Of a stretch of 64,000 nucleotides of DNA, positions 45,001-57,095 are shown piece after piece. Under the pieces are notes generated by a model, which was given only the letters and a program-made list of their open reading frames with translations, was not told the origin of the DNA and ran no database searches. The DNA is taken from NCBI GenBank assembly GCA_944990035.1, contig CALYLX010000155.1, positions 124,001 to 188,000 of the forward strand. The letters run 5' to 3'. Positions within the stretch are counted from its first letter, which is position 1. Each line of letters starts with the position of its first letter. A program made the translations under genes and the position numbers. Source of the DNA: Clitopilus passeckerianus (lineage: Eukaryota > Basidiomycota > Agaricomycetes > Agaricales > Entolomataceae).

Positions 45001-48000
45001 ACAAGTCAGTCCATCTCCATTCAAACCTGCTTCTGGTTTCGGCGCCTTCACGGCCGGTACGACTCCGCAGTCGTCACCGTTCTTCAAGGCGCAGACGAAA
45101 GAGCCCGCAACACCGGCAGTTACTGCTTTCTCCAGTACCGCTTCATCAACTACGCCTAGCTCAAGCGCGGCACCAGCTTTCGGGGCCTCCTCCTCCTTAG
45201 GATTTGGTGCCAGGTCGGCATTTGGTAGCCTTGCTCCTCCGAAATCCGTGTTTGCTCCCGCTGCACCAGCTACACCGACGCATGTCAAGATACCAAGTTC
45301 TGGTGGATTTGGTGCTTTCAGCAACTCTTCCTCAGCTTTCGGAACGGGTGGCGCTGGGACATCCTTCAAAGATCTACTGAAGACGTCTGATAAAGAGGAT
45401 GTGGCCAAAGGGAAATCCGTTAAAATCGAACCTTCTGAGGCTGAGCAAGTGCCCACTGGCAAAAATGAGGCTGCAACTCTTAAGATAAAAAAAGAACCAC
45501 CTGCAGAGATAGACCTTGGGACGAAGGCAAAAGAATCAACTCTGACTCGTACGTCAACTTTCAATTTTTCAAATAATGTCTTTCTGAATTGATCATCGAA
45601 TTGCAGGGCAAGACACCGAGTCGTCGCCTGTCAAGGGTGAATCTTCGATCTCATTTGAGAACCTTTCACTGCTTTCTGAGGCAAGCTCATTTGCAGACGT
45701 CAGCCATCCAAGCGAGGATGAGGAGGCATCAGAGAGCGAGGGCGAAACAGATGAACATGCATCTGACAAGGATTATGCTCCGACGGAGGAATCTGAAGAG
45801 GATTCCGAAGCTGAGGGGAGCTCCTTCCTGTCCGGCAGCGACGCCGATTATTCCAAAGAAGAGGGTGAAGAATCTGAAGAGGAAGATGACACTTCACAAG
45901 ACCCTGTAAACGTTCCCTTGCCACCTTCTCGCTCTTCCTCTCAGACACCCCAGAGAGATATCCCGACGGTTCAACTTACACCTTCCCCTTCCCCATCGGA
46001 GCAATCTGAGGGCTCCATCCTCGACACTATACCTGAAGAAAAGGAAGACAGTACCACACCCCCGGGAACACCTATCAAACAACCAAAACCAGTCTCGGCA
46101 AAGGCTCTCGGTTCTACTCCACCTCCACCTTTTGGCCTCGGGGTTGGTGGGCGCAACACAAAACCCGCACGCAGTTCGCCGCTGGCCAATGAATCAGTCT
46201 CGTCATTGGATGAAGAGCATGAGCTTGAAAAGACACCGAAGCATGGCCAAGCTGCCAAAAAACCAGATGGACAACCCAAACCCGTAGCTGAGCTTCCGCT
46301 TGCAAAGGACGGCGGCCAGAAATCCACAAGGCCTAAGACGCCGCCCCTGCTTGCCACCATTGCTCCAGCAAAGGATGTTACGAGGCCTTCCTCTGCTGGG
46401 GCCTCGTCCGCCTCGCCACAACCAGTACTATCAGGGTTTTTTGGCAGTCAGCAAAATTCTACCGTCGCAAGCCCAGCCCCTGTCTCAGCGTTTGGAGCAC
46501 CATCAGCGTTCTCACAACCTCCCGCACCCAAGTCTGTGTTTAGTGCACCAAGCCTCCCTTTGAAGCCGGAAGCTGCGCCAACAGGTTTTGGTGGCTTCGG
46601 TCTTCCGAAAGCTGTCAATCAAGCTGAAAGTACGGGCAAACCGATATCACCCTTCCAGGGGATTCCCTTCGGGAAAGCTACTGACAAGCAACCAGCGACC
46701 GCCCCTACCACCCCACCAACTACTTTCAGCTTAGGATCGTTCAATCTCCCCTCAGCAACGCCCAGCGCCCCCACCACACCTTCAATAACGCTGAACCTGG
46801 GTACTTTCAATATGGGACCAAAGCCCACAGATCGCCCTGCTTCCTCCCCCGGCTCACTCTTTGGGGCTGCACCCAGCATCCCTCAACTTGCTCCTACAAT
46901 CCCGCCTGCTATCAAGGTCGAGCAGAAAGGAACAGCCCTACCCGTGATGGCGTCTTCTGCCCCACAAGCTGGGCCTGGTGCAGCCATGGTCACCGTACAA
47001 GAGGGACTACAGAAGGAATGCGCCTCTCTAGTACAGCTTCTCGAGCAGGATCTGGATAATGTAAGAGCAGGATTAATACATTTCACATAATCTTACTGAC
47101 TCCTTTCAGCTGGCGCAACTCAAAGTTAAGTTAATCAAGTCGCACCAAGAACTTGCGAAACCTCTTGGTGGTTCTCGGCAAAGGAGCGGTTTAGGCGACC
47201 CTAGTAAATGGGGACTGACAGATGCCGAGCAATTTGGTCATGTCCTCAAACAATACGAGGAGGATCTGGCTGCGCTGAAAGAGCAGAGAATATCTCAGAA
47301 GCAGACGCTGAAGGAAATCCAAAGCAATATGCTAAAAGGTCAGCCACCGCCTCCAACCATGTAACACGTCAAGCTAACCTTTTTCGCTAGCCGGGACTCG
47401 TAAAGAGGAGATCAACAGGTTCAACAAGGCAAAGACAGACAAAGAGTTTGCCAAGATGCTGAAGGCCAGAACCCTGGGACCTGAACATCTGGAAACCCAA
47501 ACTCAGCTCAGGCGAAACATAAGGGTAAGCCCACTGACACTCATCATGAGAGTCTTGTCGCTCATATTGTCGCAGACCATCAGAGACCGGATTCAGAAAT
47601 TGGAGGATCATCTTCAAACGTCCAAGAAAAAACTGGCTCAGGTGAAGTCTGGGAAGCCCATGATAAGGTTTGTGTAGAACGAACGACGTTGGACAGGTCA
47701 GAATACTGATTTGTGCTTTGTAGGGCACCGACTCTGGACACAGTCAACCGTACATACAGGAACATCGACATTGCTGTTCAGCAGCAAACCGATGATGTTG
47801 CGCGGCTCATGAAACGAGTCTCCAAGCTCAACCTGAACACGCCAATGAAGGCCTCAGTTGTTCGTCGAGATGGACGCCTCCCCGACCCGGTACAGCTCCT
47901 GCACACTCCTACGCCTTCCTACGCAATTCGCAGTGCTGCTGCTCTTAACGCCGAGCGTTCAGCAACAAGACTCAAGTGTGCTCTGCTAGCTGTCCGCAAG

Positions 48001-48420
48001 GAACCTCTGCTCAACACGGAGGCTGTTGGCGTTGCTCCCACTCCAGCACCAGCTACCTCGACCGGAAAGTTGGCTATCACAGATACACCCTCCACTCCCG
48101 GATTTAAACTTCACTCCGCTATGCCACTGTTTGCTACCCCGACGAATTCCCAACCGGCGGTAGACCCAGCATTTGATTTCTCGCCTCTTCCAGAGGACAA
48201 GTTCAGCCCGTCTTCAACCCTCCCTAGCACGCGGCGCGGCGCTACCGCCGGTGCAAAGAAACACAGTCCAGCACCTGTGTTCAAGAGCAGTGGACAAGCT
48301 ACTTCACCCTCTGCCCCACCCTCTTTTAACTGGGGACCTTTACCTGCCTTCACTGCCTCCCCTGAGGCAAGCAAAGCTACCCCCACAAAGTTGCCGTTTT
48401 CCTTTACGAAGCCTTCATGA
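42087..48420 (+). CDS. NUP159: nucleoporin NUP159 / NUP214 homologue
   Basis: Eight exons: 42087-42176, 42224-42377, 42429-45548, 45607-47060, 47110-47338, 47391-47524, 47576-47667, 47724-48420. The N-terminal ~400 residues are the beta-propeller that docks the DEAD-box helicase Dbp5 (FRLLSKQGRVNLSPERL, VAWSPKGKHIAIGLRTG). A long FG-repeat domain follows (many SAFG, SFG, GFG), then an acidic linker (residues ~1,050-1,160) and a second FG/PSTP region. The coiled-coil C-terminus (QYEEDLAALKEQR, KKLAQVK) binds Nup82. The protein is on the cytoplasmic face of the pore and drives mRNP release. I chose the ATG at 42087 because GT|CAGT after GFN joins to YPTFRLL in frame. Confidence 0.93.
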
Positions 48421-48492
48421 TTTCGCATACTCTCGACAATTGTAATCAGTAGTCGTATGATTCCTGCATGAGTAGAATACATAATGTCATTA

Positions 48493-49494
48493 TCACCCCT
48501 TTACTGCAGACGGCTTCTGTTCAACCTCGTCAATCTTTTCACCAGTCTGTGAAGCCTTCTCATCACTGGTCGACCCCTCATCCTCGCTATCTGGCGGAAC
48601 CTCCCCTCCATCATCGTCCTCCTCCTCCACATCATCGAAAGCACCCTCTTCAAGTTGTGCCTCGAACGGATCATAGATGATCGACTCGAGATAATTAAGT
48701 GCAGCCTGTATGGTATACGGATAGACGGGGAAAAGGCGGAAAAGAAAAAAGGATGTCTAGTATGGAGCATAACGGTTATCGTTGGCGAAATCACTGCGCA
48801 CCCTTCCAACTTCACTGAGCTCCTGCTCCTCGGTACCATCGAAGGTTTCGAACACGGTTGATGAGGGATCGAGGAAGGCATGATCGTCGTCTGCGTCCTC
48901 GTCGATGTTTTCGTCTGGGTGTAGAGCCGCGCAGGCTGAGAGAGCTTCAAATATCTGTTCGACTGTATGTGATAATGATGAGTTGGGGAACAGGCGCATC
49001 GCATGAAAGCGAGAAAGAACTAACGCGACGAAATATTCTGAGGTATAATCGACAATTCCCTCAACTCGCTATCTTCGTCGTCTTGAATAGCAGCAGCATT
49101 TGCGTTCCCTGCATTGTCATCCAGCTGGCAATATACGGAAGGGCCTGCTTCTCCACGAGATACAGCGTGAAGAGTGATCGCGGGGTATTCAATCTGGAAG
49201 CCTTTCCCAGTTGTGGACATAAACACGAGAACGCTGATCATCTCCGTGAGCTTCCAACCTTCTGAGACCATCATCCAACACCCACCTCGTTATCACGTAT
49301 ATTGTCCCTTGCGCTGCATCCTGATCAGTAAATCCCTCCACGGGAGGTTCAAGCTTCACAGAGACATTCTCCTGCTTATGCTTCAAGACTGGAGGAATAT
49401 CGCTAAAAGATGTTGGTGTTGAGCCTGTCAGAGCTTGGTGTTCCTCTGGAGATGTGAATTTGGGCAGCTCAGTGATAATATTGACCGCAGGCAT
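48493..49494 (-). CDS. pICln/CLNS1A-like methylosome subunit
   Basis: Exons: 49286-49494, 49025-49233, 48802-48962, 48493-48705. It has a PH-like fold with GTIYVIT, GFQIEYPAITLHAVSR (pICln core) and VYCQL. The acidic region HPDENIDEDADDDH and ELSEVGR-AALNYLESI match the pICln C-terminal helix, followed by a very acidic tail. In animals and fission yeast pICln holds Sm proteins for PRMT5 methylation and snRNP assembly. I started at ATG 49494 (MPAVNIITELP). The end of exon 3 is less certain, because GRVRSDF could read on. It converges with NUP159, 72 bp between stop codons. Confidence 0.88.
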
Positions 49495-50011
49495 CTTGAG
49501 TCGATCGGTGAGGATGAAATTTTGTGGTTCGAGTAAACCTTGCATTAGGGTTAGGGTTGATATGACCATGTTCACGGGATCTGTGGCGCAAAGTCATTTC
49601 AGAATGCCATTGTTAGGAGAGCAGGAAGTTTTGCATTTTATAGGATACTTCGTAAAAATTCAGGCAGGTATCAAGCTGAATTATTAGCAAGCATGGTGAT
49701 ATTGTTATTTTTGTGTTAGTGGGTAGATTAGATTGAGAGAAAGGCTCAGCATAAAACCTGATATCTCTGATCTATACCAGACCCTGATCTACGTAGAACC
49801 GTCTGACGGTCTGCTTTGAAGTCTTCGAAGGACTCCACAGGATTCTGCTGCCTCAATGGTTTTAGCAGACGAACTGGTAGCTATGTAGTGGCTATGCAAT
49901 TCAGTCCTGTCAGCTTGCGAGCTGCTCGGCGCTTGTGTTTGTTCTCATCAGACCATTTCTCTCGTTGCTTTTCCCCTCATATTATCTCTTTAACGACCAC
50001 TAGAAAACATC
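49495..50011. promoter_or_regulatory. divergent promoter, pICln and SH3 protein, with a telo-box
   Basis: 517 bp between divergent starts. TTAGGGTTAGGGTT at 49545-49558 is a two-unit telomere-like box about 50 bases upstream of the pICln start. Nothing else stands out. Confidence 0.5.
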
Positions 50012-50838
50012 ATGGGTGCTCAGGACGCAGAAAGCCAAGCTCTACTCGCTCACATCGTCTCTCAAGTCGAATCCAATGTTCAATTCCTGGCTTCCCAAAA
50101 CTACATTTCTCAAGCGGATGCATCTGCGTTCTTGGCAAAGTTACCAAGTGGCTCGGCAGCGTCAGCAGGCAATGCGACTATGAACAATATTACCTCGAGA
50201 TTTAAGAGCATGGTTGCCCCCTCTGCCAGTGCACCAGCAACAGCTGCTAGGGCAACCCCTCCTGCCCCTGCGGAAGCACCACTCAAGAGGGCCAAGGCAT
50301 TGTGGGCTTATAACGAGAATGGACAGGTTGGTGTTTCCAGAATTAATCACTCAACATACATCTGACCATACCATAACTCCCTCTCATGATCTCTGCCATA
50401 GGACTCCGACGACCTATCCTTCTCAGCGGGCGACATAATCGAAATCGTAGAAGAGACAAACGCTGACTGGTGGAAGGGCAGAGTTCACGGCAGAGAAGCT
50501 CTTTTCCCATCCGCATACGTCGAGAAGCTCAAAGAACTTCCCACACCTGCCGTCACGAAATCTACAACTCCTTATCGGCCATTTGGTGCTGCTCTGCATG
50601 GAGTTGATACGCCCCCGCCTGCTGCCACTGGAACCAACTCTGTCGGTTTGCAACAGGCCAACCAGGAGAAAGAGAAGAGCAAGTATGGGAAGCTTGGCAA
50701 CACAGTGAGTCCTTATCTCATTTAGCTAAACACGTTGACTCACGGTCGTTACGCTAGATGGCAAACTCTGCTGCAGGTGGTGTTGGCTTTGGTGCAGGTG
50801 CTGCCATTGGCGGAGGCCTCGTTCGTGCCATTTTCTAG
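50012..50838 (+). CDS. SH3-domain protein (LSB1/PIN3-like)
   Basis: Exons: 50012-50326, 50402-50704, 50758-50838. An N-terminal helical region (ALLAHIVSQVESNVQFLASQNYIS) is like the Las17-binding protein family. An SH3 domain follows, RAKALWAYNENGQDSDDLSFSAGD, then WWKGRV and GLFP-like ALFPSAYVEKL. A Gly/Ala-rich hydrophobic tail (GGVGFGAGAAIGGGLV) ends the protein. In yeast such proteins bind Las17/WASP and regulate actin assembly. An intron splits the SH3 domain. Confidence 0.9.
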
Positions 50839-51207
50839 ACTTGGGTTACATCATTGGGATTATACCATGGCGGAACCAGGCGGTTAACAGGCTCATATCT
50901 CGGAAAAACACCTATTTAACCATGTTATACCATTTGTACCATATGCCATTCCAGAATATCACGATGCAGCTACGTGTTCATCGCCAAGTCCAGAACTGAA
51001 GGCCTCCCCTGCCCGCTGCTTGAAAGCCAGAGCACGATGTCGTCAAATCAAATCAATATCAATCATCCATATTGTCCATTGCGTGTAGAATTAGATCGTA
51101 ATTGGCGTATGTAGACAGCATCAAGCTCATAGGCTAATCTACACCGTTAATATTAATTTAGTCGGTCCAAAATGTCCGCTATCGCATTCATATGATCATA
51201 TGTTTTC
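50839..51207. other. intergenic, nothing recognised
   Basis: 369 bp between convergent genes, where terminators are expected. AT-rich; no repeats seen. Confidence 0.5.
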
Positions 51208-52139
51208 TCAGGCCAACATGGTGAAGGCACCGAAAAGGGCAAGCAAGGCCGACACACCAGGTGTAGCTGCGAGGGTGACGGCTCCGTTACCGCTGTTATC
51301 GTTGGCAGAGGCATCAGTTGCACTCTGTGTGATGCCAGCTGGAGTTTGTCCGTCTATCGATAAAGTTAGAAAATCTACAATATTTGGTGTGATCTATGGG
51401 CAGAACTCACCAGTGAAAGAGCTTCCACATTCATTTTGCACATCCTCAGCCGGGATCAGTCCGGGAGCAGCTTGCTGCGCGATGTTGTAGGCAGCCTTGG
51501 AGCAGTTGGAGCATGTTACATTCTTGGGAATGGTGCTGCCCGTGAAACCGCCAGAGACGAGTTGAGGAATGCTGCTGATGGTGAGAGGACCGTTTACAGC
51601 TTCGATGTCTGTTAAAGCCTCCGTGACGCAGTTGGTGTCACCGCTGAACGAAAGGGGTCAGGTCGTGGAAAAAACAACACTCTGCAAGCCACTCACTCCT
51701 TCAAGCAAGCAATCTTGCGAACGGTAGGATAATACTGCTGAACGGCAGCAATCACGGCGGTGTTATCGCCTGGTTGGAACCCGAGAGCTGTTAGCTCGGT
51801 GCTGCACCCAGCAGTGGCGTTATTGACGATGCCCGCAAGTGTGTCGTTGCTGCATGTTCCAGCGGCACAGACTGAGGTCAGCCAGTTGTCAATTGGCTTA
51901 ACGACCGAAGTATTGCTTGATCCAGTGAAGATTGGCAGCAAGGGCGACGGATTCAAGCACTTGGTGACATCCGGGTTAGTAGCAATCCTCGTCAAAGCCT
52001 GCGTGCACTGCGAAGAAAGGTTGAGCCTGAGCGCGGACAAATCTAATCAGTTCTCGGCAGGGTAGTAGGGGTAGATGCCTACTCACTGCGCAGCAGCGAT
52101 AGATAGCAAAGCAGAAACCGTGAAAGCCCTTGAGAACAT
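51208..52139 (-). CDS. secreted Cys-rich, GPI-type protein
   Basis: Exons: 52087-52139, 51697-52026, 51411-51643, 51208-51353. The signal peptide is MFSRAFTVSALLSIAAAQ. About ten Cys residues are spread through the mature part (QCTQAL, VTKCLNPSPL, VCAAGTCSND, GCSTEL, CLKEGDTNCV, VTCSNCSKAA, NECGSSF). Several NxT/S glycosylation sites occur. It ends in a hydrophobic tail (VSALLALFGAFTMLA) after Ser/Asn-rich sequence, suggesting GPI attachment. The pattern of paired Cys around two repeats resembles uncharacterised fungal surface proteins. Its function is unknown. Confidence 0.85.
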
Positions 52140-52985
52140 GATTACTAGACGACAGATGGTGAGAAAGAAAGAAAAGAGGTACAGGATTATGTAGGAGACG
52201 GGTGCATATGTATGTCGATGGTTGCTCCGCAGCGTTGCTACAATGGTCCTATGACAAATCGCGGGTAAGCAGACCGTCCATTGAGACCGGGACAAGAGTC
52301 TTCAATGCTGTGCAAGAGCGGGGTCCTGCCAATGCTCGGCGTCGTCTTGTAAACATGCCCTCAGTCCCGGGTAGGCTCGGCAGGCATAAATGGGTACCGC
52401 ATCCTGCCACTCGCTGTCTGCGGGGAGGATTTTTGGAACTTGTTAGAGCCTGACTCCAATATGGCTCAGAATAAGGCTTTCACAGCCAACCGCACTGGAT
52501 AGATCAAGTCACGAATGCGATCAGATGGTCGATAATTATGGAGTCTATTTATAGCTCTTGGCTAAAAACATTGGCGGCCTAAGTTTTTTTGAGAGTCTTG
52601 GATATTCATACTTTTGGACGTGAGTGGCGGCCAGAGTGGAAAAGTCATATGTATTATTACACATTGTGCCTGTGTGGTGTGCGATTAAGTGACTAAATGT
52701 AGGTAGAGAACTGGAGGAACTTCGGTCGGTGCTGTCATTCAAGTCATGGAAGAAACAATGTCCCCTCCCTTTCCTTCTCAGATTTTCTCGGAGGTATCCG
52801 CGGCCCATAGCTCTTTGACGCAAAATTGGTACTTCGTAGGGCCGTATCCATAACGCTTGAGACGAGATAGGATGGTGATATCCGACTATGTACCCGTAGC
52901 ACAGTTGTACTATTTTCGGGGAAGAGATCTCCTTGTTGGGCGAGCTGCCAAATGGGCACCATACTTGATGGGAGAAACTCTATTT
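52140..52985. other. intergenic, nothing recognised
   Basis: 846 bp upstream of the Cys-rich gene and downstream of the membrane-protein gene. No frame is convincing and I see no repeats or elements. Confidence 0.5.
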
Positions 52986-54410
52986 TCATGGCTCTGGGTA
53001 AGATCGAGTAGGGGTCGGCTCAGAAACTATTCCTAAGGGGGCAGACCTCAGGGATTTGAGGTGCAGGGACGGCAACGTCGCTGGTGCTGAAGATTTTGCT
53101 TCCGTGTCCGTTGGAATTGAGTCGAATTCGTCGGTCAGAGGTGTCGACGTCCAGTGAGCAAATGTGGGAAGAGCACCTGTCGGTGGCTCCATCCGGACGC
53201 TGAGTTGTGAAATGTGGACACGGACAGCTATGAGGCTGAAAACGATACCTGTACTAACGCGTAAGACAACGCAGGAGCATAGTTCAGGGCTTGCTTACCG
53301 ATAGTAGGCAGAGTTGTATAATTCAGGATCCAAACGCCATTGCTCCCAACCCATCCGAGGATAATCAGGAGTAGGAGCTGCATCGTATACAAGGCCGCAC
53401 TTTCAACGATGATCCTTGCGATATGAAAGAGCGAGGATCCCATGTTATGAATCCCTGCAGCTTTCGAGAGCCTATGTCGCCTCCAGATTCGGAACGATAT
53501 CAACCCAGTAGTGAGCGTGTTCTGCACAAAGAGCATAGGATAGACTGAAGCTAGGAGACGGGTAAACGTCGGAAACGGCAAGAAGTCATGCTTGAGGTAT
53601 GTAATGAATATTGGGATGCTGATTCCTATGGAATATACCAAGCGATCAGGTCTCTGGGGCTTAAACACATGAGGATCAACTGACCTATATGTGCGGCCAA
53701 CAGGAGCATCGGGAGCGTAATGGCCCACCAATTTCTTTGCCATACGATGAAGCAGCGGTATATCTGCGGTCGAGATCCGGTACATGAGTTGAATTATTTT
53801 GAATGGTACGACAACTGAGACCTCACCACCAAGGAGTCACCAATGAGAGTTACAAGTATAACGTTGAGATAGTGTACGAAGTTTTCCCAATGTGCGTTGT
53901 TAATTAAGTACGACCATGGATCCGGAGATAGAACGTAGGCCCTCACAACCCGATAGAAATTCAAGGCTGTCAGAGAGAAGTCAGATATGCCAGTTCTCGC
54001 ACGCAAAATCATTGACCTACAAGCATCGAGAGTGGCAAGAGTGAAAATGGCCGAGGTCGCAATCAAGAAAACCTGTAAATTGAGTCGTCAATGCCAGCTT
54101 TTCCATGAAGAAAAATAAACATACCTTACTAGTGAATGTGCTGCCAGAGGTTCGACGCCTCTGATACATAATCACCAGAGATACACAGAACAAACACACA
54201 TAGATGCCTGGTTTGAGGTCATTATGGGCATCAGGGGAAAGCGGGAGTTGTTACAAACCATAGAGTAGAAACTATTTCGGTCTTCGATCAGTCGAAATTG
54301 AATATGTACTGATATTGAGATCCTACCTGGAGAGAAACTCCAACCAACTGAGCAATTTTGAAATCTCGCAAATACCTGATAACCTGCGCTTGACTGGGTG
54401 GTGAAGTCAT
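52986..54410 (-). CDS. multi-pass membrane protein of a basidiomycete family
   Basis: Exons: 54327-54410, 54259-54271, 54125-54207, 53827-54072 (internal splicing uncertain), 53685-53763, 53299-53625, 52986-53248. About seven hydrophobic segments are visible, including IYVCLFCVSLVIMYQ, FLIATSAIFTLATL, ITLPMLLLAAHIGISIPIF and LYTMQLLLLIILGWV. The layout, with a conserved Tyr-Arg segment (IYRCFIVWQRNWW) before the mid-membrane part, is common in expanded agaricomycete families of unknown role. The C-terminus is polar and Ser/Thr/Pro-rich. Near 53960-54010, LDACR may be joined to LNFYR by a short intron I could not place. Confidence 0.75.
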
Positions 54411-57095
54411 AGCTCTCTCGTGGTGACTGTCGACAGGAGCTATAAGTCCCAACCGGAACATTAGCGGACGCTTATGTACACGTTAGAGAACATGATGTCC
54501 AAATGTACAATGCTGGACGAATGGGTCAGTGGAAGTACACCGGCTAATCCTAATTTGAATCGCGTGCGACGCCACCTGAGTTGGGGCGGTCGGCGTTTAT
54601 ATAGGGTCATCAGACGATGTCGGTAGAAAAGCGATTGTCATCTCCCTGAGTGGGTCCGGGCGGGGGAGGACTGGAGGGTATGACTGGGAGACCGCTGTTA
54701 GCGAGGGACAGCGTGGGAGGGCCACTATACAGTGGATTGTTTGGGCGACAGCCCAGTCATTGATATTCGACTTTTCATTAGAATATGAGGAAGATACTGG
54801 ATTTGTGCAGCATGTTCGACAGGAGGAATTCGCCGGACCAAGGATCCCGACGGTCCGCAAATTAGAGAGTAGGGGTGACAAATGGAAAACAAATCCTTTG
54901 AAGATCCCTACCGGCCCTTGAGCGCTTACAGAGACAGCCTGCGCATTTGCTGTAAAATCTTCACGACTAGAGCGGACCCTAAGCAGGTGTAAGCGACATG
55001 CGACCACGACAAAGAGCAGGGACGACGGAGAATGCCGACCAATGTTCCTGGAGGATAATGATCGTAAATTTCCCGACGCCAAAGCGTGCCAGAATACAAC
55101 GACAGGCTGGCTGGAAAGAGCCATTACTCTGGCGACCTATTTATGTTGAGATGCGAGGAGCGCAGGATGCTGCCTTAATCTACTGAAGTAGGACAAGACC
55201 ATATCTCGTCTTACTTGCACCCTGTGTGCCTCGTCGACATCAGTTAGATTTGACTTCGCAAAACAGCGGGTGGCAATGGCGGAATCACTCGTTCATCTCT
55301 GGCTAGTCGAAAAATCAGGGTACTGCAGGTTACGTTTGTTGAACCTCAGCCACCGCCTTCTGACACTTTTGGGAATAAATTCCCTACAAATTCCAAATCC
55401 TCCTACATTTTTCCAAGCTCAAGTCGGCTCCTGATGATCGATCGCCTTGGAACAGCCGCAAGGTCGAGATGTTGCTTCTCTGCCATGGGGCACGCGCCTT
55501 TGGTGGGGATGCTTATGTCAGCGTGTCCCGGGGACATGGCGGAGTTGGGGGGGTTGCAAAGCAACAGTCAGTTGTCGTTGGACGGGTTCTGCAGGGGGAG
55601 TTCAGTGATGGGCGGGGTCTCAGATCTCAAACACGGTAGCCGAGTAGATAGCGTACACAGCCGCCCGAATGCAAGTGAGATGGCCAGAATCCGATCGCAA
55701 TTGACCAGTCAGGGTTCATTTACACAAGCACGCGTGTCCCAGCAGCCCGAAAAATCGAGCTATGCCATGGGACACGCGCCTCAGCCAGACCTCCAGCCAA
55801 AATCCTCGTGTCCCATGGCTTGCGAAGTGTGTTCTGGAGCCATGGGACACGCCGGTTAACGACCTTAAGGGTCTGATTTTGATGCAAAAGGGTCCAACTG
55901 CTTTCTGCTCGAAAACTCGCGTTTTTTGAGCCATTTCTTTCTTCGCTCATTTCCCTCAAATTCTCCAATACATACAATAGGACACTATATTATAGTATAT
56001 ATACATGTAGCCATTCTAACATGCATCGCTTTTCCTGTCAGAGCACCTCAATTGCGCCAGGAGTCCTCCCTTCCTTCCCTCCCGAGCTTTGCCGCATTTG
56101 GATGCTGACTCATCCTGCCGGACACTGCCGCTCTCTCGCGCTTAAATGTCCCAAGGTTGCAGAGATCTTCCATCGTTTGGTATTAAAACCCAGCTGATGA
56201 TCGATTGCCGACTTGGGGTCGCCTCTGTGAGGTACCGCTCCCTCGAGATGTCACAGAGCTCAGATCTCGATTAAGCAGCAGGCCCGCAAACGCAGTTTTC
56301 GGCGGCAAAAAGTTCACCCTCAAAACTTGCTCGTTCTCAAATTCATATTAGGGCGGGGGCGAAGTCCGCCGACGAAGGGGGTCCGACGTCATAACAGATC
56401 CACCAATACCCTCCAAATTACGTCAATGGGTCATACTTTGATGGGTTCAGAGGTCTTGCGAGTCTCAGAAATCAGAATCAACTCAGCTTACCACCAAGAT
56501 ACTCGATAATATCCTTGTCGAATACTGACTAAATCATGAACGCTGAGCGGAAAGAAGCCTTGTACCATACAAGTGCTTACAACACTGCTGGAGCGGCGCT
56601 CATGTCGTTCAAGCCAATTGGAAATATCCACCAGCACCTCTGTGCTTTTCATTGCTACAGTAGATTTCGTGATAATGCATAGCCCGTTATCGCATAATCT
56701 TGATAACGCATTGGACGAGCGCAATCCCCAACTCGGGACGCGCTAAGTGTCGCATACCGCATAATTCATCGGCCATGACTGACCGATATGCAGTATGAGA
56801 TGCCCTTTGAGAGCAGTGGGAACCGAATTTCTGACATATCTTCAACCTTTATTTGCATTGTAATAACAAATGTTGAGGCCTGAGTCCTGAATTTGCCCCA
56901 AAAGAATATTTCAGCACCACTTTTAAGCTGTACTTTTCGCTTCGAATGGTTTTGGGGCCGTGTAAAGAGAATATGCATTGGTAATTCACTGCAAAATACA
57001 AATTTCCGTTCCGAGAACCGTAGGGAGGCAGCCATAGAAGAGAATGCATAAAAGCGGGCTACGTTTTTGAGCGAAGAACAGATACCGTCGTCAGA
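54411..57095. other. large intergenic region with a dispersed CATGGGACACG repeat
   Basis: 2.7 kb with no recognisable gene. A 175-codon minus frame (54597-55124) has no domain. Six copies of GCCATGGGACACGC in both orientations lie at 55482-55852. A perfect short inverted repeat (CGTTATC...GATAACG) is at 56686-56707. The last ~100 bases would be the leader of the pogo transposase. Confidence 0.5.
55482..55852. repeat. cluster of six GCCATGGGACACG motifs
   Basis: Copies are near 55482, 55521, 55731, 55763, 55807 and 55838. Three read forward, three reversed. Each has a CCATGG palindrome. This is a cluster of short interspersed repeats, not a gene. Confidence 0.65.

Noticed and set aside
42358..47090. 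several long minus-strand frames inside NUP159
   Set aside because: They mirror the FG-repeat coding strand in other frames; the plus-strand gene explains the region.
54597..55124. 175-codon minus frame in the large intergenic region
   Set aside because: No motif, signal peptide or splice context was seen; probably chance in GC-balanced DNA.
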